This document shows, piece after piece, positions 52,803 to 62,693 of a DNA stretch of 64,000 bases (positions are counted from its first letter, which is position 1; every line of letters starts with the position of its first letter). The stretch is from Chitinophagales bacterium (GTDB taxonomy: Bacteria; Bacteroidota; Bacteroidia; Chitinophagales; Chitinophagaceae). The position numbers and the translations under genes were made by a program. The notes beneath the pieces were generated by a model. That model was given only the letters and a program-made list of their open reading frames with translations, was not told where the DNA came from and made no database searches. The stretch is taken from contig JAAFIK010000005.1 of the NCBI GenBank assembly GCA_013298665.1, positions 1-64,000 on the forward strand, written 5' to 3'.

Positions 52803-52810
52803 TAGTTTTG
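52803..52810 (+). promoter_or_regulatory. -7 element TAGTTTTG
   Basis: Exact TAnnTTTG match, 18 bp before the ATG at 52829; no suitable -33 box. It supports the downstream ATG as the true start of the cyclotransferase gene. Confidence 0.35.
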
Positions 52811-52828
52811 CAGCCAACCCACAATCTC

Positions 52829-53683
52829 ATGGTCAATAAATACATTATCGTTGCTGCTGCACTTGCAGGCCTGTCCTGCAACAATAACACCCCCGATACC
52901 CCGGGAGGAACAACCACGCCTTCATCTGTTACTGGTACAGCGGCCATACCGGCGCCGCAAAATATCTCCTATACCATTACCGGCGTTTATCCGCACGATA
53001 CAAGTTCATTTACACAGGGATTGCAGTGGCACAACGGAAAAATGTATGAGGGTTCCGGAGACTTTGAGCATTCGGGCGTGCAGATCAGCGAACTGAAATC
53101 AGGCAAGACCATCAATAAACATACCATGGGTACCAAAGATATTTTTGGCGAAGGCATTACCCTGCTCAATGGTAAACTCTACCAACTGACCTGGCAAAAC
53201 CACCTCATCTATATTTATGACGAAAAAAACCTCGGCAAACCTGAAAAAACCATTAACTGGCCAAACGAAGGCTGGGGCATCACCAACGATGGCACCAACC
53301 TCATCATCAGCGACGGACAGGCCGCAGGCAACCTTTACGTAGTCAGCCCGGCAGATTTTAAAATACAACGCATCATACAGGTAACAACCAACACCGGTCC
53401 GGTAGATAAACTCAACGAACTCGAATACATCAATGGATTTGTGTATGCCAATGTATGGATGACGGATAATATAGTAAAGATTGACCCTGCCTCAGGACAT
53501 GTAAAAGGTGTGATGAACTTCGGCGGACTGCTCCGGCAATATGCAGCCAAAGAAATTCTTGACCCGCATTACGAAGCTGAAAGCGATGTACTCAATGGCA
53601 TTGCCTGGGACAGTGCCACCCGGAAAATGTACATTACCGGAAAACGATGGCCAAAACTGTTTGAGTTAAGTTTAAATGAATAA
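52829..53683 (+). CDS. Glutaminyl-peptide cyclotransferase (lipoprotein)
   Basis: 284 aa from ATG 52829 (MVNKYIIVAAALAGLSCNNN, lipobox GLSC); a longer in-frame start at 52766 would bury the signal. The body is a five-bladed propeller of the plant/bacterial QC family: ISYTITGVYPHDTSSFTQGLQWHNGKMYEGSGDFEHSGVQIS, FGEGITLLNGKLYQLTWQNHLIYIYDE, NELEYINGFVYANVW, DVLNGIAWDSATRKMYITGKRWPKLFEL. It converts N-terminal glutamine to pyroglutamate, probably on exported proteins; T9SS substrates commonly have N-terminal Gln after signal cleavage. Single-gene unit, divergent from the M43 protease. Confidence 0.93.
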   Translation: MVNKYIIVAAALAGLSCNNNTPDTPGGTTTPSSVTGTAAIPAPQNISYTITGVYPHDTSSFTQGLQWHNGKMYEGSGDFEHSGVQISELKSGKTINKHTMGTKDIFGEGITLLNGKLYQLTWQNHLIYIYDEKNLGKPEKTINWPNEGWGITNDGTNLIISDGQAAGNLYVVSPADFKIQRIIQVTTNTGPVDKLNELEYINGFVYANVWMTDNIVKIDPASGHVKGVMNFGGLLRQYAAKEILDPHYEAESDVLNGIAWDSATRKMYITGKRWPKLFELSLNE

Positions 53684-53804
53684 CAGCAAAGCAAGTAAAG
53701 CACCGGATGAGTCATATTAAACTGCCCGCATTATACTTTGCTGCGTTCCCCGATTACGCTGCACACAATCACTTACTTCGTATCTTCACGCCCCCAATAC
53801 AATA

Positions 53805-54938
53805 ATGATGAAAAAGATAGGCATTTTAGGTGGTGGACAATTAGGCAGGATGCTCCTCCAGGCCGCAGCCAATTATCCGGTAACCACTTACCTCATGGAG
53901 AACGACCCCGCATGTCCGGCCGCACACCTCTGTCACCATTTTGTTGCAGGTAATATACAGTCCTTTGAAGACGTCTATCGTTTTGGACAGGGGCTCGATG
54001 CACTTACCATCGAGATCGAAGCCGTTAATGAAGAAGCCCTCGAAAAACTTGAAGCCGAAGGGGTAAAAATTTATCCCAAACCGGCAGCCCTCCGTACCAT
54101 CAAAAGTAAGATTGCACAGAAGAACTTTTACCAGGCCAATGGTATCCCCACCGCTCCTTTTATCATCACCGGCAGCCTGGCCGAACTGCAGACCCATACC
54201 CCGTTTCTGCCCGCTGTACATAAAATTGACCAGGGTGGTTATGATGGCCGCGGCGTTCAGGTCATGGATACGGCAGCCGACCTCAGCAAAGGTTTTGATG
54301 CACCGGCTGTACTGGAAAAAAAAGTCATGCTGCAACAGGAAATCGCACTCATTGTAGCCGTCAACGATAAACTGGAAAGCACCATGTATCCCGCTGTGGA
54401 TATGGTCTTTGCCCCCTACCTCAACCTCCTCGATTACCAGATCAGTCCTGCCAACCTGCCTGAAAAAACGCTCTGGCGCGCCGAAGCCATTGCCCGTAAA
54501 GTGGTCACCGACCTCAGAAGCCCGGGTATTTTTGCCGTAGAGTTGTTTGTAGATAAAAGCGGTGATGTATTTGTAAATGAAACCGCACCCCGGGTGCACA
54601 ACAGCGGTCACCACACCATCGAAGCCAATTACTGCAGCCAGTTTGATATGCTCTGGCGCATCATGCTCGGCTATCCCATGGGCAATACAGACGCCATCCT
54701 CCCCGCAGCCATTGTAAACCTGCTCGGTGCCGAAAACCAACAGGGTGTTGCACACTATAAGGGCCTTGAAGATATACTCCGGATAGACAACTGTTTTGTA
54801 CACATCTACGGCAAGCAACAAACCAAACCCGGCCGGAAGATGGGACATGTAACCGTACTCAGCCGCGAACGGCAGGAACTCATTCACCAGGCCAACCGCA
54901 TTCGGCAAACCCTCCATGTGGTGGCTGTACCGGAATAA
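53805..54938 (+). CDS. purK: 5-(carboxyamino)imidazole ribonucleotide synthase
   Basis: 377 aa (start 53805 or the next ATG 53808, MKKIGILGGGQLGRML). ATP-grasp enzyme: KIGILGGGQLGRMLLQAAANYP, SFEDVYRFGQGLDALTIEIEAVNEEAL, TIKSKIAQKNFYQANGIPTAPF, KIDQGGYDGRGVQVM, VEL-FVDKSGDVFVNETAPRVHNSGHHTIEAN-type end of the active site, and a C-terminal PurK extra domain with KMGHVTVL. It carboxylates aminoimidazole ribonucleotide with ATP and bicarbonate in purine synthesis. The partner purE is not in the window. Single-gene unit. Confidence 0.95.
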   Translation: MMKKIGILGGGQLGRMLLQAAANYPVTTYLMENDPACPAAHLCHHFVAGNIQSFEDVYRFGQGLDALTIEIEAVNEEALEKLEAEGVKIYPKPAALRTIKSKIAQKNFYQANGIPTAPFIITGSLAELQTHTPFLPAVHKIDQGGYDGRGVQVMDTAADLSKGFDAPAVLEKKVMLQQEIALIVAVNDKLESTMYPAVDMVFAPYLNLLDYQISPANLPEKTLWRAEAIARKVVTDLRSPGIFAVELFVDKSGDVFVNETAPRVHNSGHHTIEANYCSQFDMLWRIMLGYPMGNTDAILPAAIVNLLGAENQQGVAHYKGLEDILRIDNCFVHIYGKQQTKPGRKMGHVTVLSRERQELIHQANRIRQTLHVVAVPE

Positions 54939-55015
54939 GGACATTCTTCCCGGCTACGGATCGTTGATAATTTTTTTGCTCCGTTTATGCTATTAATGCT
55001 GAACTTAGCAGTCAT

Positions 55016-56116
55016 ATGCTGTTCGGATCAATTCAACTCAACCAAAACCAACAAAGCGGGGTACAACGCATCAAAACCGGGCTGCTTTCAGCCGCGATAC
55101 TGATCAGTATCTTTTCCGCCTGTACATCAAAAGACAAGCAACCCGTGGTGCCCGCCAAAGCATCGCCACCAACCGCCAAAGCCGAAGCCTATATTCTCAG
55201 ACCCGAAGCTGCAGCCCGCAATATAGAAGTACCCGGCAGCCTTACCCCCTTCGAAGAAACTGACATCCACCCCGAAGTATCCGGACGCGTAACAGGTATC
55301 TACTTCAAAGAAGGCAGTACCATCAGCAAAGGCAGTGTGATGGTAAGGCTGTATGATGGCGATCTGCAGGCACAGGTTAAAAAACTACAGGTACAACTTG
55401 CCATAGCCGAAAAAACAGAACAGCGCCAGGCACAACTCCTGAAGATCAATGGCATCAGTCAGCAGGACTATGACCTTAGCCAGCTTGCTGTGAGCAACCT
55501 GAAAGCAGATATCGGCATCCTGCAAACCAGCATCGCCAAAACCGTTATCCGCGCACCCTACAGCGGGAGAATCGGTTTCCGCAACATCAGTATGGGCGCA
55601 TATATTACCCCGCAAACCAATATCACCACCCTCCGGCAATTACAGCCCCTCAAACTCGTATTTGATATCCCCGAACGCTACAGCAGCAGTATGCAACCAG
55701 GACAGCTCGTGCGCTTTGGCATTGATGGCAGCAGCAACAGCTATGCCGCAACCATTATTGCCAACGACAGCCGCATCAGCACCGACACGCGCACCCTATC
55801 GGTAAAAGCACAGGTACAGGGAGGCGAAAGCAGCCTTGTAGCCGGAGGTTTTGTCCGCGTGCAAATCACCCTTGGCCGCAATGATGCAGCCCTCATGATC
55901 CCGACACAGGCCATCATCCCCCAGGCCCGCACTAAAAAAGTAATCGTACTGCGAAGCGGTATAGCTTCCCTCGAAAATATAACCACCGGCGTACGCGATT
56001 CTGCCAGGGTGGAAGTGACTAACGGGTTGAAAACAGGGGATACCATACTCACCACAGGCCTCCTCTCCATAAAGCCCGGCAGCAGGGTACAGATCGGAAA
56101 AATCAACAACAACTAA
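55016..56116 (+). CDS. RND efflux periplasmic adaptor (MFP)
   Basis: 366 aa. Lipoprotein signal ending IFSACTSK (C36); start 55016. Membrane-fusion protein layout: beta-barrel and lipoyl half (IEVPGSLTPFEETDIHPEVSGRVTGIYFKEGSTISKG), a helical hairpin (QVKKLQVQLAIAEKTEQRQAQLLKINGISQQDYDLSQLAVSNLKADIGILQ), the second lipoyl half (VIRAPYSGRIGFRNISMGAYITPQTNI) and a membrane-proximal domain. It links the pump to TolC and belongs to the AcrA/MexA class. It is the first gene of a three-gene efflux operon, 13 bp before the pump gene. Confidence 0.93.
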   Translation: MLFGSIQLNQNQQSGVQRIKTGLLSAAILISIFSACTSKDKQPVVPAKASPPTAKAEAYILRPEAAARNIEVPGSLTPFEETDIHPEVSGRVTGIYFKEGSTISKGSVMVRLYDGDLQAQVKKLQVQLAIAEKTEQRQAQLLKINGISQQDYDLSQLAVSNLKADIGILQTSIAKTVIRAPYSGRIGFRNISMGAYITPQTNITTLRQLQPLKLVFDIPERYSSSMQPGQLVRFGIDGSSNSYAATIIANDSRISTDTRTLSVKAQVQGGESSLVAGGFVRVQITLGRNDAALMIPTQAIIPQARTKKVIVLRSGIASLENITTGVRDSARVEVTNGLKTGDTILTTGLLSIKPGSRVQIGKINNN

Positions 56117-56129
56117 ACCATACGCACAC

Positions 56130-59100
56130 GTGAATATATCCGAACTCAGTTTACGTCGCCCCGTACTGGCCATTGTATCCAGTATCATCATCATCCTATT
56201 TGGGGCGATTGGGTTTAAATTCCTGGGCGTACGCGATTACCCCGCTATCGATCCGCCCAATATTACCGTACGTACCTCCTACCCCGGAGCCAATGCCGAT
56301 ATCATCGAATCGCAGATCACCGAACCGCTCGAAAAAGCCATCAACGGTATTGCCGGGGTTAAAAACATCACCTCCAGCAGCAGCCAGGGCAACAGCAACA
56401 TCACCGTTGAGTTTGAATTGGGTAATGGTCTCGAATCTGCAGCCAACGATGTACGCGATAAAGTAGCACAGGCCATACGCGCATTACCATCCGATCTCGA
56501 TGCCCCGCCCGTTGTAACCAAGGCCGACGCCAGCTCCGACCCCATCCTCTCCATGACCGTACAAAGCAATACCCGTAACCAACTCGATGTAACGGAATAT
56601 GCCAACAACAACCTCCTCGAAAAACTGCAAACCATACCCGGCGTCAGCACCATCATCATCTGGGGTGAAAAACGCTATGCCATGCGCATTTGGTTCAACC
56701 CCTCCAAACTCAGTGCCTACAACCTCACCGCCACAGACGTGCAGCAGGCACTCCTCAAACAAAATATCGAACTCCCCTCCGGAAAAATTTCCGGGAATAC
56801 CACAGAACTCTCCGTACGTACATTTGGCAAAATCAATACAGAAGAAGAATTTGACAACATCATCATCAAAAGCACCGGCACAGGCGATATCCTGCTCAAA
56901 GATGTAGCCGAAGCGGTACTCGGTCCTGAAAATGAAGAAACCGTACTGAAAGAAAGCGGCATACCCATGATTGCACTCGCCATTGTGCCCCAGCCCGGAT
57001 CCAATTATGTAGCCATCGCCGATGAGTTTTACAAACGATATGAACAGATCAAAAAAGAAGTACCCGCCGATTTTACATTAGACATTGCCCTCGATCAGAC
57101 AAAGTATATCAAAAAATCCATCGCAGAAGTAAAAGAAACATTGGTCATTGCTATCGTGCTGGTGGTCTTTATCATCTACTTTTTTTTCCGCGACTGGATC
57201 ATTGCCGTTCGCCCCCTGATCGACATCCCGGTATCGCTCATCGGCGCCTTCTTTATCATGTACCTCTGCGGCTTTACCATCAACGTACTCAGTCTGCTCG
57301 CCATCGTATTGGCCACTGGACTGGTGGTAGACGACGGTATCGTTGTCACGGAAAATATCTATAAAAAGATGGAACAGGGCATGAGCAAATGGCAGGCCGC
57401 CAAAGAAGGTTCCAAAGAAATTTACTTTGCCGTCATCGCCACCTCCATCACACTCGCCATTGTATTCCTGCCCATTATTTTCCTGCAGGGTTTTGTTGGA
57501 CGGCTCTTTCGCGAGTTCGGTATCGTGGTGGCCGGCGCCGTACTCATCTCGGCCTTTGTATCCCTTACACTTACCCCTGTACTGAATGTTAAACTCGCTC
57601 GGAAAGTCCACAAAAACTCCTGGCTCTATAACAAAACAGAACCCTTCTTCCGTGGCATGGAAAACCTTTACCAGCGATCGCTGCTGGGATTTATGAAAGT
57701 CCGGTGGATCGCCATTCCCATCATCCTCGCCTGTTTCTGCCTGATCTATTTTATCGGTAAAGACATGCCCGCCGAACTCGCCCCCATGGAAGACCGCAGC
57801 CAGTTCAGGCTATCGGTAACGGCACCCGAAGGCACTTCTTACGATTATATGGATCAGTATGTCAATAAACTGACAGCCTTCATTGCCGATTCAGTACCCG
57901 AAAAAAATGTACTCATCAGCATCACCGCCCCCGGCTTTACCGGATCCGGATCCGTCAATACCGGTATGATCCGTACGGTACTCACCGACCCCTCCAGCCG
58001 CAAACGCAGCCAGCAGGACATCGTAAACATGGTCAACCGCAACCTCCCGAAATTCAACGAAGGACGCGCCTTCACCATACAGGAACAAACCATTGCCGTC
58101 AACCGCAGGGGCGGACTGCCTGTACAGTTTGTATTGCAGAATGTCAATTTTGAAAAAATAAAAGACATCCTCCCCCGCTTCCTCGAAGAAGCCGCTAAAA
58201 ACCCCGTCTTCCAGGGTATCGATGCCGACCTTAAGTTTAATAAACCCGAAGTCAGGATACTCATCGATCGCCTCAAAGCCGCCAGCCTCGGCGTGAGCAT
58301 ACAAGACATTTCCGAAGCGCTCCAGCTCGCACTCAGCAACAGACGCCTCGGCTATTTTACCCGCGATGGCAAACAATACCAGGTCATCGGTCAGGTAGCA
58401 CGCAGCGACCGCGACGATCCATCCGACCTCAAAAACCTCTACGTACGCAGCGCCAAAAGCCTTCCCGTATCGTTAGACAACCTCGTGACCCTCCAGGAAG
58501 AAAGCACCCCACCCACCATCTATCATTTCAACCGCTACAAATCGGCAACCATATCCGCAGGTCTCGCACCCGGCAAAACCGTAGGCGATGGCATCAAAGC
58601 CATGCAGGAAATTTCCAAACGCCTGCTCGACCAGAGTTTCAGCACAGCCCTTACCGGTACTTCCAGGGACTATGCCGAAAGCAGCAGCAATACCGGCTTT
58701 GCCTTTTTCCTGGCACTTGGCCTTATCTTCCTTGTACTCGCCGCCCAGTTTGAAAGTTTTATCGATCCTTTCATCATCATGATCACCGTACCCCTGGCCC
58801 TCGCAGGAGCCTTGCTCTCACTCTGGCTTTTCGGACAAACCCTCAACATATTCTCACAAATCGGCATGATCATGCTCATCGGGCTGGTTACCAAAAACGG
58901 TATCCTTATCGTTGAGTTTGCCAACAAAAAACAATTGGAAGGGGTAAAGAAAATACCCGCCGTAATTACTGCCGCTGCCGGTCGCCTCCGCCCGATCCTG
59001 ATGACCAGCCTCGCCATGAGTCTCGGCGCACTGCCACTGGCGCTATCACTCGGTGATGCCTCCACCAGCCGCATCCCCCTTGGCCTTGTCATTACAGGAG

Positions 59101-59192
59101 GCATCATTTTCTCGCTCCTGCTCACGCTCTATGTGGTACCCGCCATGTACGCCTTCCTGTCATCGAAAAAGAAAGTCAACAATGAATTGTAA
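56130..59192 (+). CDS. RND multidrug efflux permease (AcrB/MexB-like)
   Basis: 1020 aa from GTG 56130 (MNISELSLRRPVLAIVSSIIIILFGAIGFKFLGVRDYPAIDPPNITV). The 12-TM layout with two large periplasmic loops is evident. Proton-relay residues are intact: LATGLVVDDGIVVTENIY (paired Asp in TM4) and GLVTKNGILIVEFANKK (Lys in TM10). The porter signature GNSNITVEFELG is present. It exports drugs, detergents or bile-like compounds using the proton gradient, together with the adaptor upstream and the TolC protein downstream, whose start overlaps by 11 bases. Confidence 0.95.
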   Translation: MNISELSLRRPVLAIVSSIIIILFGAIGFKFLGVRDYPAIDPPNITVRTSYPGANADIIESQITEPLEKAINGIAGVKNITSSSSQGNSNITVEFELGNGLESAANDVRDKVAQAIRALPSDLDAPPVVTKADASSDPILSMTVQSNTRNQLDVTEYANNNLLEKLQTIPGVSTIIIWGEKRYAMRIWFNPSKLSAYNLTATDVQQALLKQNIELPSGKISGNTTELSVRTFGKINTEEEFDNIIIKSTGTGDILLKDVAEAVLGPENEETVLKESGIPMIALAIVPQPGSNYVAIADEFYKRYEQIKKEVPADFTLDIALDQTKYIKKSIAEVKETLVIAIVLVVFIIYFFFRDWIIAVRPLIDIPVSLIGAFFIMYLCGFTINVLSLLAIVLATGLVVDDGIVVTENIYKKMEQGMSKWQAAKEGSKEIYFAVIATSITLAIVFLPIIFLQGFVGRLFREFGIVVAGAVLISAFVSLTLTPVLNVKLARKVHKNSWLYNKTEPFFRGMENLYQRSLLGFMKVRWIAIPIILACFCLIYFIGKDMPAELAPMEDRSQFRLSVTAPEGTSYDYMDQYVNKLTAFIADSVPEKNVLISITAPGFTGSGSVNTGMIRTVLTDPSSRKRSQQDIVNMVNRNLPKFNEGRAFTIQEQTIAVNRRGGLPVQFVLQNVNFEKIKDILPRFLEEAAKNPVFQGIDADLKFNKPEVRILIDRLKAASLGVSIQDISEALQLALSNRRLGYFTRDGKQYQVIGQVARSDRDDPSDLKNLYVRSAKSLPVSLDNLVTLQEESTPPTIYHFNRYKSATISAGLAPGKTVGDGIKAMQEISKRLLDQSFSTALTGTSRDYAESSSNTGFAFFLALGLIFLVLAAQFESFIDPFIIMITVPLALAGALLSLWLFGQTLNIFSQIGMIMLIGLVTKNGILIVEFANKKQLEGVKKIPAVITAAAGRLRPILMTSLAMSLGALPLALSLGDASTSRIPLGLVITGGIIFSLLLTLYVVPAMYAFLSSKKKVNNEL

Positions 59193-60483
59193 ATTGTTTT
59201 TACTCCTCTGCCTGCCCATCGGCTTATCCGCACAACAGACACCCAGGCTTACGCTTAAAGAAGCCATACAACTGGCCATTCAAAACAACTTCAGCGTTAC
59301 CATTGCCAAAAACGACGCCGAAGCAGCCGCACTCAATAATAACTGGGCTAATGCAGGCGCCTTACCCCAGATCAGCATTACCGCCACCAAAGGATTGGCC
59401 AGTAATAATATACAACAAGACCTCGCCAACGGTACCATTATCAAACGCAATAATGCAGCCACCAATACCCTCAACGGCGGACTCGCCGTAAGCTGGCGTT
59501 TTTTCGACGGCTGGAGGATGTACGCCACCAAAAACAGGCTGGCCGAAATGGAGAAAATGGGACAAACACAATTTACCCGCATCAGCAACGAAACCATCTA
59601 TAATGTAACCCTCGGCTACTACAACATCATCCGCCTGAAACAACAGTACACCGCCATCAAAGAAGCCATCAACCTGTTTACAGAAAGACGCAAGATCGCC
59701 GACGCCCGCTTTACCGTAGGCACCAGCGCCAAAACAGACCTGCTACAGGCACAGGTTGATCTCAACGAACAACAATCCAACCTGCTCAATACCGAAAACG
59801 ATATTGCCCGGGCAAAAACCACACTCAACGTTTGGATGGTGCGCGACCCCGCAACCGCTTTTGACACGGAAGATAGTTTCGCCACAGAACAACCCGTAAA
59901 CATTACAGCACTGCAGCAGAAAGCCGCACAGCAAAACCCTGAAGTACTGGTTGCACAACACGAACTCGCCATCCTCCTGCAAACCAAAAAGGAAATCAAC
60001 GCACAACGGCTGCCCACTGCCACACTCAATGGCAACTATAATTTTCTGAGAAACAAAAACGCCGCAGGCTTTACCCTGCTCAACCAAACCTACGGCCCAT
60101 CCGCATCCATCGGCATCAGCATCCCCATCTTTACCGGCGGACTCGTCAGAAGACAGTTGCAGGTAGCCGACATCAACATCAAAAATCAGCAGCTCGCCAC
60201 ACAACAACTCAAAAATCAATTGCTTGGCAACCTCACCAATGCATACCTCAATTATACCAATGCCCTGAAACTCGTATCCATCGAAGATAAAAACCTCGAA
60301 CTCATCAAAGAAAACAATACCATCAACCTCGAAAGATTCAGGTTACTCTCTATTACATCAACCGATCTGCGGCAGGGGCAGGTTAATTTCACAGAAGCAC
60401 AAACACGCCGCATCAACGCCCGTTTCCAGGCGGCGGTAGCCGGTGCAGAAATGTATTTACTCGCCGGAGAAATCAACCAGTAG
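59182..60483 (+). CDS. TolC-family outer-membrane efflux protein
   Basis: 433 aa from ATG 59182 (MNCKLFLLLCLPIGLSAQQ, signal peptide), which overlaps the pump gene end. The upstream in-frame start lies inside that gene and is wrong. OEP pattern: LTLKEAIQLAIQNNFSVTIAKNDAEAAALNNNWANAGALPQISITA and its repeat half AQQNPEVLVAQHELAILLQTKKEINAQRLPTATLNGNYNF. Long coiled-coil stretches (ARFTVGTSAKTDLLQAQVDLNEQQSNLLNTENDIARAKTTLN) fit the periplasmic tunnel. It completes the tripartite pump. Its last bases overlap the convergent GrpB gene. Confidence 0.94.
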   Translation: MNCKLFLLLCLPIGLSAQQTPRLTLKEAIQLAIQNNFSVTIAKNDAEAAALNNNWANAGALPQISITATKGLASNNIQQDLANGTIIKRNNAATNTLNGGLAVSWRFFDGWRMYATKNRLAEMEKMGQTQFTRISNETIYNVTLGYYNIIRLKQQYTAIKEAINLFTERRKIADARFTVGTSAKTDLLQAQVDLNEQQSNLLNTENDIARAKTTLNVWMVRDPATAFDTEDSFATEQPVNITALQQKAAQQNPEVLVAQHELAILLQTKKEINAQRLPTATLNGNYNFLRNKNAAGFTLLNQTYGPSASIGISIPIFTGGLVRRQLQVADINIKNQQLATQQLKNQLLGNLTNAYLNYTNALKLVSIEDKNLELIKENNTINLERFRLLSITSTDLRQGQVNFTEAQTRRINARFQAAVAGAEMYLLAGEINQ

Positions 60484-61036
60484 AACAGGTTGGTGCAGAT
60501 GTGCAAACCTGCTCCATATGAGATAACCCAATGATATAGTTCAAAAATGAACTTGCCCGCAAGGCTTTAATACTTGCATATTGCTTCCGGTCGCCATTGG
60601 CTTCCGCAGCTATTTCGTATTTCAACTGCTGGTAAAATTGCTTTGCCGTTTCGTGTTTACGCAAATAATCCCTTAACAAAATATGCCTGTGCAGTTCGTC
60701 GCAATCATACATACAGGCGTATAAATGATGATCGATTCCGTCCAGCAGGTCATCGTTATTTTCCCCATTCCTTTTGAATACTGCTCTGCCAGGAATCCCC
60801 TGGTCGCCATTATGGTAATACCCGAGGGAAACAAGCCCATTTTGAAGAGGTTCAAAATCAGCCGTTGTTTGGTAAACAATGTCAATATCAATAATCGGTT
60901 TGGCAGCAAGTCCTGGTACGGCAGTGCTGCCAATATGCTCAATCCGGATAGATAGCCCACTCAGTTTATCCAGTAGTTTTTCTCTGATCTGGTCAAATTG
61001 GGTTACCCAGGCTGTATGATAGGCAATGATTAACAA
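60473..61036 (-). CDS. GrpB-family protein (UPF0157)
   Basis: 187 aa. The nucleotidyltransferase-like GrpB signature is IRIEHIGSTAVPGLAAKPIIDIDIVY (GS with D-x-D) near residues 30-55, then GIPGRAVFKRNGENNDDLLDGIDHHLYACMYDCDELHRHILLRDYLR. Length and layout are normal for the family, often found fused to or near CoaE. The N-terminal AYHTAWVTQFDQIREKL is typical. The substrate is unknown. The gene is convergent with the TolC gene (11-bp overlap). Confidence 0.88.
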   Translation of the reverse strand: MLIIAYHTAWVTQFDQIREKLLDKLSGLSIRIEHIGSTAVPGLAAKPIIDIDIVYQTTADFEPLQNGLVSLGYYHNGDQGIPGRAVFKRNGENNDDLLDGIDHHLYACMYDCDELHRHILLRDYLRKHETAKQFYQQLKYEIAAEANGDRKQYASIKALRASSFLNYIIGLSHMEQVCTSAPTCSTG

Positions 61037-61210
61037 AATCCGGATGTTATTTTAAGCCATTAAATAATGCAAGCTAATCGATTTTTGATCGTGATGCCAG
61101 GCCTTGCAAAATAAAAAGCCCCCGTTTCACATAAAGCCCATATGCCGGGATTATGCATGTTATACCCCTTACACTGAACCATATAGTCTGCAACAAACAG
61201 GCGCAGCATT

Positions 61211-61606
61211 TTACCCGTTGAAGGTTTTTTTATTTCGCAATGTCATTATTTCTAACCCAACCAGGACACATAAAATGATCATTTCACCAAAAAAATAAAT
61301 GCGCCCCGGCAAGGTCAACCGCTGATAATAATACAGTACAAGACAAAATGTCAAACAACAATAAAGCAGGTTAGCAGCAATGATTACCCTTAAAAACGGC
61401 TTCCACCGGGTACGGCAAAGAAAAAAGCAAGACAGGGAGTACAGGCAAAACGCTACAGCAATCAAGGAGAGCCATGCTGCTATTACCGGGGGCATCCCAA
61501 AGAAACCATTGAAAATGCGCAATACAAAAAACAGGCAGAAAGCAGTAATAAAAGCACCCGTACCATCTGTTAAAAAAATGCGCCTGGGCGCTATTGATAC
61601 ACACAT
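61211..61606 (-). CDS. Conserved small membrane protein (4 TM)
   Basis: 131 aa from ATG 61606 (MCVSIAPRRIFLTDGTGAFITAFCLFFVLRIFNGFFGMP); ATG 61645 adds 13 residues. Four hydrophobic segments alternate with short loops. The opening RRIFLTDGTGAFITAFC and the later LYSLSCFFLC and LLYCCLTFCLVLYYYQRLT match a small membrane family I have seen in Bacteroidota, without a named function. It lies 59 bp downstream of the DUF3667 protein on the same strand. Confidence 0.7.
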   Translation of the reverse strand: MCVSIAPRRIFLTDGTGAFITAFCLFFVLRIFNGFFGMPPVIAAWLSLIAVAFCLYSLSCFFLCRTRWKPFLRVIIAANLLYCCLTFCLVLYYYQRLTLPGRIYFFGEMIILCVLVGLEIMTLRNKKTFNG

Positions 61607-61665
61607 ATAAAACGAATCCTTTGTTACGAAATAAGTATTCACCACATACTACCCCGGTCATTCCT

Positions 61666-62451
61666 TTACTTTGGCTGCAGGTATTTCAATGTACCCGGCC
61701 CTTTGGTCAATACCAAAAGAATAACAACAGCAAATACTAACACCATGTAACATACAAAAACCATCAGCAATACCAGCAACACCCTCCATATGATACTTTT
61801 CAATGGTCGCTCCCCATAGAAGCCCTTGTAAAACCATATCATCGCCAACGGAACAATCAGGATGGAGAGGCTGGAAATCTGCGCGCAAAGTATAGCATTG
61901 CCCCGGGCAAAATACAAAACAGGATACAACAGCAGGATACTTACAATCGTATAAAACGACAGGCCAAACGCATTCATAACCGTATGCTCATAATAATTAT
62001 GCCCCCACTTCCTGAAGGATAGTTTGGTAAAAATCGCAAACAGCGGAATAAATAAAAGCATTATAATGGAACTGTAACTGGAAATGAATGACATATAATC
62101 ATTCATCATGCCAGAATCCATCTTATTACTGGCGTAAACCTCTCTCAGCACAGTATTCAACCCCACAACCTTAAACGACAGAAAAGCAGAAATACCACTT
62201 AGTACAAATGCCAGCGAAATTGGCTTGTAGTGGTTTACCCTGTTGCCGTCAATAAACGACCTTGCACTTTTTCCGGGATTTTTTATGATGCTTTTGACAG
62301 AATAAAGAAAGCCCTTATTGGTATGAAGTACTGTGTACTGTATCTCATCCCAGAGGTATTTTTTATCAATTCTTTTGTATTTTTTCTGTCCGCAGCTACT
62401 GCAAAAATTTGCGGTAATAGCCAGGTTGCAGTTTGGGCAATTGTATTCCAT
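61666..62451 (-). CDS. DUF3667 membrane protein with zinc-ribbon N-terminus
   Basis: 261 aa. The N-terminal CPNCNLAITANFCSSCGQKKYKRI is a zinc ribbon (two CxxC pairs). The remainder follows the DUF3667 plan: a conserved soluble stretch (LWDEIQYTVLHTNKGFLYSVKSIIKNPGKSARSFIDGNRVNHYKPISLAFVLSG) and five or so hydrophobic helices. The family is widespread in Bacteroidota, function unknown. It overlaps the upstream small gene by 1 base (TAATG), so they are translationally coupled. Confidence 0.88.
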   Translation of the reverse strand: MEYNCPNCNLAITANFCSSCGQKKYKRIDKKYLWDEIQYTVLHTNKGFLYSVKSIIKNPGKSARSFIDGNRVNHYKPISLAFVLSGISAFLSFKVVGLNTVLREVYASNKMDSGMMNDYMSFISSYSSIIMLLFIPLFAIFTKLSFRKWGHNYYEHTVMNAFGLSFYTIVSILLLYPVLYFARGNAILCAQISSLSILIVPLAMIWFYKGFYGERPLKSIIWRVLLVLLMVFVCYMVLVFAVVILLVLTKGPGTLKYLQPK

Positions 62452-62693
62452 TACTGTTTTATTGGTGATAAAAGAGATGATTCCGAAACCCGGGATATTA
62501 CTTCGGTTTTTATCCCGGTCAACCCGGCCATAGCCGGCAAAAAGAACAGGCCACAGCCAAAAGCGGCAATGATTAATACAGGCGTACTATTTTTTGCAGC
62601 AGTATAAATGGACACCTGACAAGCCATCAGCAAGACAATGCCATTACCCGTAAGCGTACCTTTCCATGTTTTTGTACATTTTGTACAATACAC
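62451..62693 (-). CDS. Small zinc-ribbon membrane protein, 5' end probably frameshifted
   Basis: 80 aa from GTG 62693 (VYCTKCTKTWKGTLTGNGIVLL). A CxxC pair starts a half zinc ribbon, and two hydrophobic segments follow (NGIVLLMACQVSIYTA, PVLIIAAFGCGLFFLPAMAGL). A better N-terminus, MAKDKFSVLTSG from ATG 62728, lies just upstream in another frame, separated by an apparent one-base shift around ggtgtattgtac. The gene overlaps the DUF3667 gene by 1 base. It is not placed in a named family. Confidence 0.55.
   Translation of the reverse strand: MYCTKCTKTWKGTLTGNGIVLLMACQVSIYTAAKNSTPVLIIAAFGCGLFFLPAMAGLTGIKTEVISRVSESSLLSPIKQ

Noticed and set aside
53841-54944. 367-codon open frame antisense to purK
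   Set aside because: It lies wholly opposite a strongly conserved ATP-grasp gene, and its translation is low in domain-like patterns; it is an effect of codon usage.
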